Below are positions 12,521 to 22,960 of a DNA stretch of 64,000 nt, one piece after another. Below the pieces are notes generated by a model that was not told the origin of the DNA, did not search any database, and worked only from the letters and a program-made list of their open reading frames with translations. The stretch comes from Saururus chinensis (lineage: Eukaryota; Streptophyta; Magnoliopsida; Piperales; Saururaceae), in assembly GCA_035235625.1 (NCBI GenBank), contig CP141145.1:9610001-9674000 (forward strand). Reading direction: 5' to 3'. Each line of letters opens with the position of its first letter. Position 1 is the stretch's first letter. Position numbers and translations under genes: made by a program.

Positions 12521-12541
12521 TGCCAAAGGAGAATTGCCCTT
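12521..12541 (-). promoter_or_regulatory. miR399 target site (unit 4, near perfect)
   Basis: TGCCAAAGGAGAATTGCCC on the plus strand: one central difference from the ATTTG form, matching the variation among miR399 isoforms (ATTTG or AGTTG). It is 57 nt from unit 3. Confidence 0.9.
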
Positions 12542-12573
12542 AATACAACAAAATTCTTGGTGTATTGTGGGTT

Positions 12574-12594
12574 TGCCAAAGGAGATTTGCCCTT
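12574..12594 (-). promoter_or_regulatory. miR399 target site (unit 5, near perfect)
   Basis: TGCCAAAGGAGATTTGCCC, then TT. The 3' flank CTTAATACAACAAAATTC is shared exactly with unit 4, showing that these two units arose by a 53-bp tandem duplication. Confidence 0.93.
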
Positions 12595-12607
12595 AATACA
12601 ACAAAAT

Positions 12608-12673
12608 TCAAACAAGTAGTCTATTGCCAAAGGAGATTTGCCCAGAAGAAGCAAGAGTAGGAAATATATGCAT
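12608..12673 (-). CDS. uORF, 21 codons, spanning miR399 site 6
   Basis: ATG at 12673, TGA at 12610-12608. Its frame passes through the perfect miR399 site (12645-12625), so ribosomes on it would run through the RISC target. No family was recognised. Confidence 0.35.
   Translation of the reverse strand: MHIFPTLASSGQISFGNRLLV
12625..12645 (-). promoter_or_regulatory. miR399 target site (unit 6, perfect match)
   Basis: TGCCAAAGGAGATTTGCCC followed by AG, a full-length match to the common plant miR399 form. It lies inside the 21-codon uORF at 12673-12608. Confidence 0.94.
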
Positions 12674-12679
12674 ATTGTT

Positions 12680-12700
12680 GTATCCAGGAGACTTGTCAGA
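12680..12700 (-). promoter_or_regulatory. Relic of a miR399 target site (unit 7)
   Basis: Only the GGAGA core and a few flanking positions survive, but it is 55 nt after unit 6 and 49 nt before unit 8. Probably inactive. Confidence 0.2.
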
Positions 12701-12715
12701 AAAAGACTGTTTTAA

Positions 12716-12862
12716 CTATAAATTAAACTGCCAAAGGTGATGTTCCCGGAGAGCTAAACATTTTGACAGCCAAAAGAGATATGCCTCCTCACAACCATAT
12801 ATATGGTGTTGCAGAACCAAGGATGTCAGAGAGGTCAATGATGAAGACAATTGTGTTGTCAT
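12716..12862 (-). CDS. uORF, 48 codons, spanning miR399 sites 8 and 9
   Basis: The first ATG of the 5' UTR exon, 3 nt after the predicted splice junction. It begins MTTQLSSSLTSL and ends at TAG 12718-12716. It covers two weaker miR399 sites. The peptide has no recognised motif. As the 5'-most ATG in this exon it would be the first met by scanning ribosomes unless exon 1 holds others. Confidence 0.4.
   Translation of the reverse strand: MTTQLSSSLTSLTSLVLQHHIYGCEEAYLFWLSKCLALREHHLWQFNL
12729..12749 (-). promoter_or_regulatory. miR399 target site (unit 8, intermediate)
   Basis: TGCCAAAGGTGATGTTCCCGG keeps the 5' seed-pairing half of miR399 but differs in the middle and 3' half, so it may bind weakly or without cleavage. 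It lies inside the 48-codon uORF. Confidence 0.6.
12768..12788 (-). promoter_or_regulatory. miR399 target site (unit 9, intermediate)
   Basis: AGCCAAAAGAGATATGCCT is miR399-like with several mismatches. It is the unit closest to the 5' end of the exon and also lies inside the 48-codon uORF. Confidence 0.45.
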
Positions 12863-12865
12863 TCC

Positions 12866-14928
12866 CTGTTAAATACATAAAGAAACATAACATCAGTATC
12901 AACAACAGGTTTTACCTTTAAGATGGTACTGACTAGGAAGCACTGCAACTTCTGTACTTTTAACTTATTTAAGACAATCTACACCTTTTTACCAAAACCA
13001 AAGTAAATTTTGAAAGCCTAATTTAAGGTTTTCATCTATAATGAGGTCGATAAGTGTGAAGGATACTAAAAATCACAATAGAAAACCCACATAAGAAAAT
13101 TTAGAGGTAGCTCCTGTAGATGGTAAACTGAAAGGCCACAAGAGAAAATTTGGTAAGTGGCAAATGAGACAAGCAACAGCTTCCCTTACGAAATGTGGCA
13201 GTGGCTTGTACATGCTCATAGACAAAGGAGACAAGATACAAGGAAGAATACTAAGTGGAGATAGTGAAAGAGAGTAAAAGATGTATAAACTGGGAGTTGA
13301 AATGGTCAATATTAGAGCTGAAGAGGTTAATACAACGACCATGATTATAAGTTCCAACACCATGCAATACATACAGGTACAACTGTCACCAGTTGGGACC
13401 AGGAAAAAACTATGATGGCAATTGAATCTTAGTTTCTGCAAAAAAACAAAATCGATTCTGTTGATAAGGAATTACACTTAACATCAGTCCAATTAGTATA
13501 GCTTCAGTTCCAGAGAAAAAATTGCCTTCTTCAGCAAGAAAGGGTCCACGAAATGTGATTCTGTGCAAGGGAAAAGAAACAAACTTCCATATTTTCTATT
13601 CTTTCTTTGTTTTCTTGAAACAGAAAATGAGTATCTTAAAAATTTTAAAAGGCTTAAAATATGATCTAGATTTGTTTTCTGGAGAAAATAAGACGTCCCA
13701 TTAAATAATTCTAAAACAAGTCAACATCATGAACTTTTCCATCTTAACAAATAAAGAGCATATAACTTTTCCTTTGTAAGTACATAACCAATATGGCAAA
13801 CATATTATATCTTTACTCATGTTTGTGTTGTTCACATGGTAAGCCATGAACATATAGCAGAACATTGTGCTAAACCAAATTTAATAAAAAAATTATCCTA
13901 TATATCCACTTCTGCAATTGGATCATCATCATTTCTGCCAAAAGGCACTTTGAGTTATCCAGCACAAACTAATATTGTTACAAATAAATCAGAGGTAGTT
14001 AAACAAAAACCACAAACCTATACTAAATCCCATCACACAGATTATTCAGAATTTACTTGAGCAGAATGCATAACAACTAAACAAGGCCAAGCATAGACTC
14101 AGGAAAAAGTCCCCTCGATATTTATATCTGCTAAATGAAAAAACAATAAAGTTTAGAAGAAAAACTGCCAAACAATTCCTATGTAAGGAAAAAAAAAACG
14201 AACTGTCCTCATTTCTATGCTTTTTTCAGTTTTATTACCAAAAATTATTCATATATTCAATAGTTCAAAAAGGTGTTTGAGCTTTGTTTTCTGCAGAAAA
14301 TAAGATCTATCTTATTAAGTAACTCCAAAAGAAGTCACTATCATGAACTTGTCCATCTTAACAGATAAGAGAAATATAAGCATTTCCTTTGTAACTTTTT
14401 TTTTATTTTTTTATTTAGATTGGCAAGACTCACACAACCTCCACTATTGGCCACGGGGATTAGACCCTGGGATTATCCCTTAACTCAGAGAAATCCAACC
14501 AGCACAACCAAACGCTTAATTAGCTCTTCGAAAGTATATTACTTATGCACCAAAGAAATTGTAAGATTGCAATTCACATGAGACTATATAAACCCTAAGA
14601 AAATGAATAAAAGTAAGTTAGAATATCAATTTTCATGTTCCTGTTAAACAAGGAATACTCGAAAACTTTTATCAAACCAAATTAATGAAGAAAATCCTCC
14701 TATATAACCCACTTCATTCAAGCGCAGTATTTTTGTCAAAGGGCAGTTTGAGTTATTCAGCAGCTGACAAAGATGTTGCAATCAAATACACCCAAGAAAA
14801 GCAAAGAACTGAAAAAAAAAAACATACACCCATGAAAAAGTCTCCTCAAAACGTAGTATCCATCTCAGATTCGTATCTCCTGAATAGCAATATACAAAAA
14901 CGAAATCTAAAAAGACCAGTGAACTCAC
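12866..14928 (-). other. PHO2 5' UTR intron 1 (inferred)
   Basis: Inferred between a strong GTGAGT donor at 14928 and the CAG acceptor at 12866. It contains internally duplicated sequence: 13683-14060 resembles 14285-14400 together with 14640-14860. No coding domain or defined transposon ends were seen. Confidence 0.45.
14705..14860. repeat. Direct repeat, copy in intron 1
   Basis: About 150 bp nearly identical to 15364-15515 (shared landmarks AAGCGCAGTATTTTTGTCAA and CATACACCC). The two copies bracket the likely first exon. A more diverged copy is at about 13880-13960. Confidence 0.9.
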
Positions 14929-15235
14929 CCCTCCCTCTCCTCATTAGATGAACGATGGAATTAAAAACTCATGCGAATTTGGCCACGCCCATGAACCCGG
15001 ACTAATTCTCTCTAGCTCTGCTCGTCTTTCTCCGCCTCTCTGACAACTGTAAGGGAAGACACCTCTGCATCTAGAGAGGGAAGTTCCCTCCCTATACACC
15101 ATCCGTCAACGCTCCCCTCTCCCCTTTCCCCATACCATCTTCTCAGTTATTCCAATTCGCCTCTGTCTATTCTCAGTGGGCGAACTTGGATAGCAATGGG
15201 ATGAAAGGAAGCAAAGTTGCAGGCGGTGGTGGAGA

Positions 15236-15269
<34 letters not shown>

Positions 15270-15300
15270 GTTCAATCCACATATGACTGTTGAAACAACT
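14929..15300 (-). other. PHO2: Probable PHO2 first exon and transcription start region
   Basis: On the minus strand this has the CT-rich leader typical of plant 5' UTRs and ends at a GTGAGT donor. The start is not resolved: no clear TATA box was found, and an alternative donor lies near 15064. The call rests on position, composition and splice consensus. Confidence 0.4.
15239..15267. repeat. (GA)n microsatellite near the PHO2 start
   Basis: About 14 GA units, reading CT on the PHO2 sense strand. CT/GA tracts are common around plant transcription starts and can bind GAGA-binding BPC proteins; any role here is inference. Confidence 0.85.
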
Positions 15301-15363
15301 GTGACGCAACAGTACTCGAATTCCGTAAACACCCCTCATTAACCTTTACGCTGTATTCAAGTT

Positions 15364-15515
15364 TTAAACCCACTTCAGTCAAGCGCAGTATTTTTGTCAA
15401 AAGGCAGTTTGAGTTATTCAGCACCTGAAAAAGATGTTGCAATCAAATACACCCAAGAAAAGCGAAGAACTGAAAAAAAAAACATACACCCGTGAAAAAG
15501 TCTCCTCAAAACTTG
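15364..15515. repeat. Direct repeat, copy upstream of PHO2 exon 1
   Basis: Partner of 14705-14860, differing at only a few positions. It lies on the other side of the probable first exon, so one duplication event may have copied or bracketed promoter sequence. Confidence 0.9.
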
Positions 15516-15573
15516 TCGTGTTTATCGATACGAACTGGACGCCAAGTGCGCTTTTATTAGTGCTAATTTGTTA

Positions 15574-15740
15574 CTCCTTTGTTTCAAATTAATAGTTATA
15601 ATTAATTTTTAAAATAAATAAATTTTAATTTATTTTAAAAAATTAAATATAATTATTAATATAAGAAAGAGTACATTAAATAGATTAAATTTAGCTCATT
15701 TTAAAAAATTAAATAAAATTATTATTGTGGACGAAAGGAG
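15574..15740. mobile_element. Stowaway-like MITE (Tc1/mariner)
   Basis: 167 bp with terminal inverted repeats (CTCCTTTGTTTCAAATTAAT; reverse complement of the right end CTCCTTTCGTCCACAATAAT), flanked by TA on both sides, AT-rich inside and able to fold on itself. It sits a few hundred bp upstream of PHO2. Confidence 0.8.
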
Positions 15741-15742
15741 TA

Positions 15743-18700
15743 GTAATGTGCTCATGACTGAGAGAGCGGATCAAGCGGATCAATTGCTTAAGGATGATCA
15801 AGAAACAACAAAAAGATGGTAAGGATTATACCGTGTTGATAAACTATACATCTGATTTGTATATTAAACTTTTAAGTTCGTGATGTAGTATATTTGTATT
15901 AGACAAATACTCGTGAGGTAGCATGTTTCACATAGCTAATATTTTGTTAGGTGTATATATTTGTTGTGAAGATTTGTATCGAATTATTATTTATCTTTAA
16001 AAAAATGGTACATAATTTTGCCACAAGGCCTCCAATGGGATCTGCCCTCCTGGGTTGTAGACCTTCCTCTTTTCAATCCCCCGAGTCCCATCCCAGATTG
16101 CATGTTGGGTAGCGTAGCGGAAGTTTGATGGTGAGTCCGGCTTGTAGATTAGTGGAAGTGCAAAAAATTAACCTTTATGTCTCTCTTAAGTAATTTACAT
16201 GTATTTATAACAATATATATATATATATATAAGTAGTAGAATAAATTTAGATAACTTTAAATTTGTACTAATTAAAGTATGAATTAAGAACTACTGACCT
16301 TTAGGGGCTGAGCCCCCAGGACATGGCCAATCATCCAAAAGCAAACATGACCTATTATTTATTTCAAGTATAAATAAGGGGAATTAAAATTACCTATTTT
16401 GATGAAATCTTTTTCTTAAATATAAGAGAAAACCCTTATTTCCCTTGCCAATTTGCTATGAACAATTTGCTTGAGAGGGCTTGAAAGAAGTATAATAGAG
16501 AAAAGAGAGAGAGTCTTCCTTCGGTCTGCAAAAACTTGAAGAAGATCCAGCCCTTCCTTGGTTCGTCAAACACACAAAGAGGAGAAGAGGCTTCTGTATC
16601 ATTTTTGCTTTTTCACAAGTCATATCACACACCTCTCTAATTTTTCTCACATAAAGGGAGAGTTATTTTGTTTAGGATGCAGGGTTTACCACACCAAATT
16701 TTATCTGGCCCACCCCCTTGAGTTGCCCACCCCAAACTAATACAAAATATGAGCCGCACACCCCACTCCCCATTTCATTTTCCCCCCTCACCTACCCGAC
16801 AGAAAGAGGAGTGCCCACCCCACCGCAGAGATGCCTCTCCATCTCCTCTGCCTCTAACACCCACCTCCGCCACCAAACTTCTGCCACTAAGCCCCTCCTG
16901 TTAATTGTTTCTTTCTTCCCCTAAGCTTCTCCTGTCAAGCCCTAAATTGCTACAGACCAACACGGTGTGCCTTAAATCATTGGAGGCGAAGTTGATCATT
17001 GACAAAGAGGAGTGTCGTGGTCACCCACCGCCGCCAATCTGACCTTCCACAAGTTGTACCCTCTGTTCTACTCTCCCTTGCTCTCTTTTTTATCCTGTGT
17101 TTGCCTCATATTTGGCCAGTGGATGGCTGGTCGGGCCAACCCCTCTACCAAATGTTCCCTTTTTCTCTCTCTCTGGAGTCTATAATCTAATTCCAATTAA
17201 AAGGTTTCACATTGTAATATTATTCTACATAAGGTTAGTCAGTTCTACTTCAAATTATTCGTTACTACAGAGAAGAAAATTAGGGTTTCTGATGTTTATG
17301 TTGATTTCTTGATCAAGAATGGTGATAACGGTGCCATTGCTTTTCAATTTCCATCAAATTGATTGGCGATATTTTTTATTTTCTCTGAGTTGGGCCTCTA
17401 GCTAAAAATTATAATTGAAGTAGGCAAATTTGCAATTAATCAACACAAGTTTAGTAGTCCCAAAAAATCAAAAGTTACAAAAAATTTATGCATGATTTCC
17501 ATCTTTGTTGGGTTTTTTTTCTCACAAAGAGTGCAATCTCAGGATCAGCAATGAATAAAAAACAACTAAATGGTATTTTCTCTTTTTGTAAATGTTTCGA
17601 CATTTGGGTTGTGCAATTGTAGACTTCCTTGCATAACTTGAGATGGTAACAATTGATGATTGACTAAGTGGAACAAATTGGTGGGCATACAAGGATTCCA
17701 CATCCGAACTTAGCGGTGATAACAATTCAAATAACTTCAAACTCTCTAGTGACTTGCATTACTCATTAAGCTTAACTATCTGGAGAAGTATTTTTTTTAT
17801 TAGGAGTACTTTAATCTTCATTGCTGATGTTTACATTGTGTTATTGTTTTGTGTCTTCTGTTTAAATTTATAAATATGCATTCTTAATGTTTAATTGAGA
17901 TATAGTTTTTATGCTCATGTAATGACATGCTAATAGGAGTTCACATTTACACATCAGACTCGAGTCTTGGAACCCACAAAAATGTGAGAACAAATGAATG
18001 GATCAGATTTACTGAAACTTTTTACGAGAGAACATTGCTCTCTCATAAAAAAAATAATATTTTGACAACTAAGGTAAATTTGCAAAACTATGACTAAAAT
18101 TCATTTATTTCTTTGTTCTAATGATTTTCACGATTTACATTTCAATTTTTGCTACTTTATCCTCCAACAATTAAAATTCTCAGTTGCTTATAAGTTGCAG
18201 TTTTATTCTCAACAGCTTATAAATTCTCACAGTTAGTTTAAATCACTATGGCTGCTCTTCTCAGTTGCTAATTGTAGAAATGTTATATAATATGTAGGCA
18301 TTCTCAAGATGAAGAGGAAACAATAAACGGCTTCATATAGGAGATCAAAAAGCACCGCCAATGAAGTTGCAAAGATAAATTTATGGAGATCAATGGAAGG
18401 AGACATTGATGAAGAAATTGACCAAATAGGAGAAATAAATGTACAAGAACATGGGGAAAAAGCTGAATAATTTCTAGGAGGACCAATTGACTTAAGTGAG
18501 TTAGAGAGAATTAGCAAGTTGTATTGGCTACACTTCTTGACGGCTATGTTATTGTAGTGGGGAATGCAAAAGTGGAAGTGAATGTGAGGAGAAAGGCAAG
18601 AGTAACCTTGAAGTCACAAACAAAAGGGAAGGCAAAAACGAAGAGACTAAGGTAAATGTGATATGTAATTGTGCTTTGAACTCTACTATTTTTGGAGCAA

Positions 18701-18950
18701 TTACGTTTTCTAAGCAGCAAGGAAGGGAATGTTTTAACCACTAATACATAGTTTTTTTTGTACACTGATATGTAACCACATCAGTTTCATTTTTTGAGCA
18801 ATGAAATTTAACAATCATGTCCTTCTTTTGAGCAGTAAACTATCAGTTTATGTTGAACGATGTTATGGTTCTTTATGTAGTGTTGTCTTTAATCATATGT
18901 GAGAATGTCTTGTGAATGTAATTTTTATCATGGATGGTCTATGTCTTTAG
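15743..18950. other. Intergenic DNA, no gene recognised
   Basis: AT-rich with an (AT)n tract near 16206-16230 and a pyrimidine-rich stretch at about 16690-16930. A short plus-strand stretch near 18470 (GGPIDLSELERISKLYWLHF) faintly recalls the plant mobile domain seen in transposon proteins, but it is too short to call. Confidence 0.4.
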
Positions 18951-19204
18951 CAGCAGGTCTACTATTTCTCATAGGGCTACTATTTCTCACAGAGGACGAT
19001 CATGCGTTTTGCATGATAGCAGGTTCAAATCCGTAAGCACTAGGTATATTATTTTTGGTCGTGACCCTAGACAAAAATTATATGAAATTTCAATAACTTA
19101 ATTCGGTATACCAAAAAGTAGGTTCAACAAATCTGTAAGAGACTAGCAGTTTTTTATTCACATAATAAAGAAGGCTCAAATTATGCCAGAAAGTAGGTTC
19201 AACA
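18951..19204. repeat. Transposon-like repeat segment, left of the solo LTR
   Basis: Carries TACTATTTCTCAC units followed by GATGATCA-like sequence, also found at 24014 and 24180 on the other side of the LTR. It also holds a doubled AGTAGGTTCAACA motif at about 19117 and 19192. It is the left half of a repeat unit split by the solo LTR. Confidence 0.6.
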
Positions 19205-21070
19205 TGTAATGTCCATGATTTTTCTACGATTTTTTGTGATTTTCTTGCTATTTTTCTGGTCATTTTCGGCGAGAAAATATGATGCTTCGGCGTATTCATA
19301 TTTATATACTTACCCCATATTTATACCCGTAGAGTCGGGTGTGGAGCTTAGTCACAGGCCGCAGGCCTCGCTACGCACTTACGGCACGAATTTTGGAGGT
19401 ACAACGCGTGAACAGTAAGTGAACGCATATTAGGGACATAGATGTAAAAATTTAAAAGAGTATATAAATATCAAAATGAAGATCGAATTCCACATAAGCA
19501 ACTTCCAGAAGTTTTTTTCATGTCCAGTAACATTTTGTGAGAACCCGAGCTTGATTCCGGTCACTCCGTTCTCCCTCCTCCGTCGTCGGATTCCGCCAAT
19601 TCTTATCAGGATCCTCTTTGCCTCACCGCCATGAGTCTGTAGGTACTGGCTATGAGCACCGCCATGGCCTCTTCACTCCTCCATGAGGTACCAAACTTTT
19701 CTTCGGGTTTTTCCTCCTTCAAATCCCATTTTTGATCTATGGGGGTGCAATTTTGATGTCGTTTGCGGCCACCCTTAACTAGACTTATGTTTGTTTGGCC
19801 GCTAGGAAGCCATAGGCGCTGGCTAGAGCCATTGCCATGCTTCTTCGCTCTGCGGTGAGCTACTGGCACTTTGGTTGGGTTTTGTTTACATTTTCCATCT
19901 CACTGTCCATGGGATTTTTTTGGAAGCTGGTGTGTTTCCGGTCATCGTCCGGCCACCGGTAGGACTCCGTCCAGCCTACCTCAACCCAGTGTTGGTAGGG
20001 GGTTGCCGTTTTCGACCCCGCCTCGCCCCTATGGTCTTGATCCGCCCAATTAGATGCTTTGGGTGCGTCTCAAGTCGTTGCCATTGGCGAGCCGTGGGCC
20101 ATTTGGCCATCGTGGGCCTTGTCCCAGCTCGGCGACAGTGAGGGCCAGCCCCGCTTGGCCCATTTTACACTCCGCTCGGAACGGGCTGCTTGCCATTGCC
20201 CTATACCGTGCGAGATGCACAGACGTTTGCACCATGGCGTTGGTTGTGGGTGGCAATTGGTGATGTCGCCATTTCGATCGGCCACCACTTCCTGGCCCTA
20301 GCACCATTGCCCCTTTGTGGGCCTTGGGCCGCCACTATCCTACCCATCTCCCCCTAGAGTGACACTTTTTGGCCGCGTGTGCATGTGGCCACACGTGCGT
20401 TTCTAGGTTTAGGCGCCATATTTGTGCCGCCTGACTAGCGGATGGCTCCGTCACAATTTGAGTTGACCACTAGAGCCTCCTCCACCTCTCCTCTGTCCTC
20501 GAGTGTCGCCCCATGCCCTCCGCCCTTATGTGGGCCCTTGTGATGCGAAATCGCCGCCGTTGGGTGCTGTCCACGACCGATTTCAATGTCTTACGGCCGG
20601 TCGTGTACTTCACAGCCATCGGCCGACCTTCAGTGAGTGCACCCTCTACTTATGGTCGCACCGCCATTCTTGTTAGCACGACATTTCTCCCGGCTGCCCC
20701 TAGTGTGCCGCCGTGGATTGCGGACTTTGCCGCTTTGAAATCTGACACCCCATTTGGCCGTTAGCACGACATTTCTAACTCTCTCAACTTGGAAAAGGTT
20801 TTGGTCGCCAACTCCGCCACCGACGCCGCCACCGTCGTGTACTCGCCATCAAATGTCATGATTACGAGGTAGGGGAGCTTTGAACTCGTAATTTCATGAT
20901 AGCATGCTTTGAATTGGTAGCAACATGCTAGGACTATATGATTGAATGATATGGATGTTGAATCAAATCTGTTTGCATGATGTAAAAGGATAAATTATGC
21001 CATGCTGAAATGCTATGACGTGCATATGGGCTGTAAGCATATTTGAAGTATGTATGGAATGTGTATGTGC

Positions 21071-21350
21071 TAGTGATGGCTAGCGCGTATGTTTGAAGTA
21101 TGTATGTATGTGCTAGTGATGGCTAGCGTGTATGTTTGAAGTATGTATGTATGTGCTAGTGATGGCTAGCGTGTATGTTTGAAGTATGTATGTATGTGCT
21201 AGTGATGGCTAGCGTGCATGTTTGAAGCATGTATATATGTGCTAGTGATGGCTAGCATGTATGTTTGAAGCATGTGTATATGTGCTAGTGATGGTTAGCG
21301 TGTATGTTAAACGTATGTGTATGTATGTGCACTAGTGATGGCTAGCGAGT
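21071..21350 (+). repeat. 43-bp minisatellite, about 6.5 units, inside the LTR
   Basis: Units carrying TAGTGATGGCTAGCGTGTAT recur at 21071, 21114, 21157, 21200, 21243 and 21286, exactly 43 bp apart. The first units are nearly identical and later ones drift. Confidence 0.95.
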
Positions 21351-22129
21351 ATGATAGTAAGCTATGTATAAAAGTACGTGTATGTTATATGTATGTGTGA
21401 TAGACATACGTATGTATGATGGCTATTGGCCTATGCTATGGATCTGTGTAAGTGTATGCAGGCAAAAGTATGGGCGATGGACAGTAAGAGGTGATAGTGT
21501 TTTCGTCTAGATTTGGATATGGATGTGGATGCTTAAGCGTATGATGAAAGACGACGGATATGAGTTTGACGAGCGAGGATGGGATCAAATTGTTTGATTT
21601 GGATCAGAACGTATGATTGGGGGATTGTCAGACAGTAAGAGTATGCATAATTGTACAAGCATAACATACAGATTATGAAATGAAAATTAAGCTCAATATG
21701 TGAGGTATAAGTAAAAGGGTGACAACTGGGTTTGGCTATGAGGAGCTTCATTTGATGATGTCAGTGTAAGATGATTTGGCCATAAGGGGATGGCGGAGTA
21801 TGTAAGACTATAAGATTTTGGTGTACGGTGAGTTTTGTTGTGATTTAGATGGATAAAGGAAGTCTGCTACCCTGACAAACTAGGGTTTCGGATCGGGCTC
21901 AGCTTCGGTTTGATTAGTGGAGCACAGTATGTTTGAGAGTTTGTGTGGCATAATTGTATTACATAACTTACTTAATTCAAACTTAAATTATAAGCACAGC
22001 TAATGATAGCGTTGTGAGTTTGAGACCTAAGGGTTCGACGGATTAAGTTTCATGTTTGAGCTAGCCGATAATGAGTCGGCCGAGCATTTCTCATGTCTTG
22101 CCATGGTGTTTATCCTGCGGGATTTTGTC

Positions 22130-22345
22130 TGTGTGCTGTATAGAGCACCAGACATCTGTTGCTCTGTTGAGAGCGATGTTTGCTTTCAATTTGGTCTGTG
22201 TGCTGTATAAGCCCAGACGTTTGATGCTCTGTTGAGAGCGATATATGCTTTCGATTTGGTCTATGTGTTGTTTTAAGCCCAGACGTTTGATGCTCTATTG
22301 AGAGCGTTGTATGATTTCCACCCAAGAATGGCACTGTATGTTTCT
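22130..22345 (+). repeat. ~63-bp minisatellite, 3 units, inside the LTR
   Basis: Three units with GATGCTCTGTTGAGAGCG and the preceding GTGTGCTGTATAAGCCCAGA. The reverse complement of the same motif occurs at 30600-30690. Confidence 0.85.
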
Positions 22346-22659
22346 GCCCAAGTAGCATTGTATGATTCTGCCCAAGAGTGGCATTGGCACTATAAGACCC
22401 ATTATGGTGGGCAACTGTATGACCCCTTATGTGTGGGTGTTTATGTTTGCGCTCTCAGGTAAGTAGTATCATGGACCTACTCTAACCTGTTTGATCATGT
22501 GCCCCATGAGCACTAGTGTGCCTTACCTTCAAAAAAGTCCATGACATCTATTCACTCCCCGGAGGTTAAGGTGATGCCCCTGTGGCATTCTCTTCCATCT
22601 CGACACTAGAGCTTATTAGTTGTAATGAGCTTCGTCGGTCGATAGTATGTGTACGTCTA

Positions 22660-22960
22660 TGAGAGTATGAGCACGACTGTAAGAGTATGAGTATGAGCAC
22701 GACTGTAAGAGTATGAGTATGAGCACGACTGTAAGAGTATGAGTATGAGCACGACTATAAAAGTATGAGTATGAGCACGACTATAAGAGTATGAGTATGA
22801 GTATGAGCACGACTGTAAGTGTATGCTTCTGAGTAAGACCGTAAGTGTAAGATGTACGAGTAAGGTCGTACAAATATGTGTATGATTGTACGAGTAAGGT
22901 CGTACAAGTATGTGTAAGTTGTATGAGTATGCGTACAATGGTACGAGCAAGTTTGTAAGA
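22660..22960 (+). repeat. 27-bp and 37-bp minisatellites inside the LTR
   Basis: Units of GAGTATGAGCACGACTGTAA at 27-bp spacing (about 22668-22825), followed by about three units of ACGAGTAAGGTCGTACAA at about 37-bp spacing. Confidence 0.9.

Larger units (their letters stand above)
12178..12865 (-). other. PHO2: PHO2 5' UTR exon carrying the miR399 target array
   Basis: On the minus strand a 3' splice site (ATTTAACAG, then GGAATG) ends an intron at 12866 and a 5' splice site (CAATC, then GTAAGATG) starts a 92-bp intron at 12177. The next exon begins at 12085, just before the PHO2 ATG. The 688-nt exon holds all miR399-complementary sites and three ATG uORFs. Having miR399 sites in a 5' UTR exon is the established arrangement for PHO2 in Arabidopsis and rice. 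Exon borders are from splice consensus, not from transcripts. Confidence 0.75.

Noticed and set aside
12364-12654. 96-codon frame covering most miR399 sites
   Set aside because: It begins at TTG with no in-frame ATG; its repeated GKSPLA motif is just the miR399 site read as codons.
18290-18540. Plant mobile domain-like stretch near 18470
   Set aside because: Only about 20 residues with weak resemblance and no continuous frame.
19606-20764. Several overlapping frames of 60-90 codons
   Set aside because: GC-rich part of the solo LTR at 19205; frames occur on both strands without domains.
21071-22960. Possible CRISPR-like arrays
   Set aside because: Units are contiguous tandem repeats without unique spacers, in a plant LTR.
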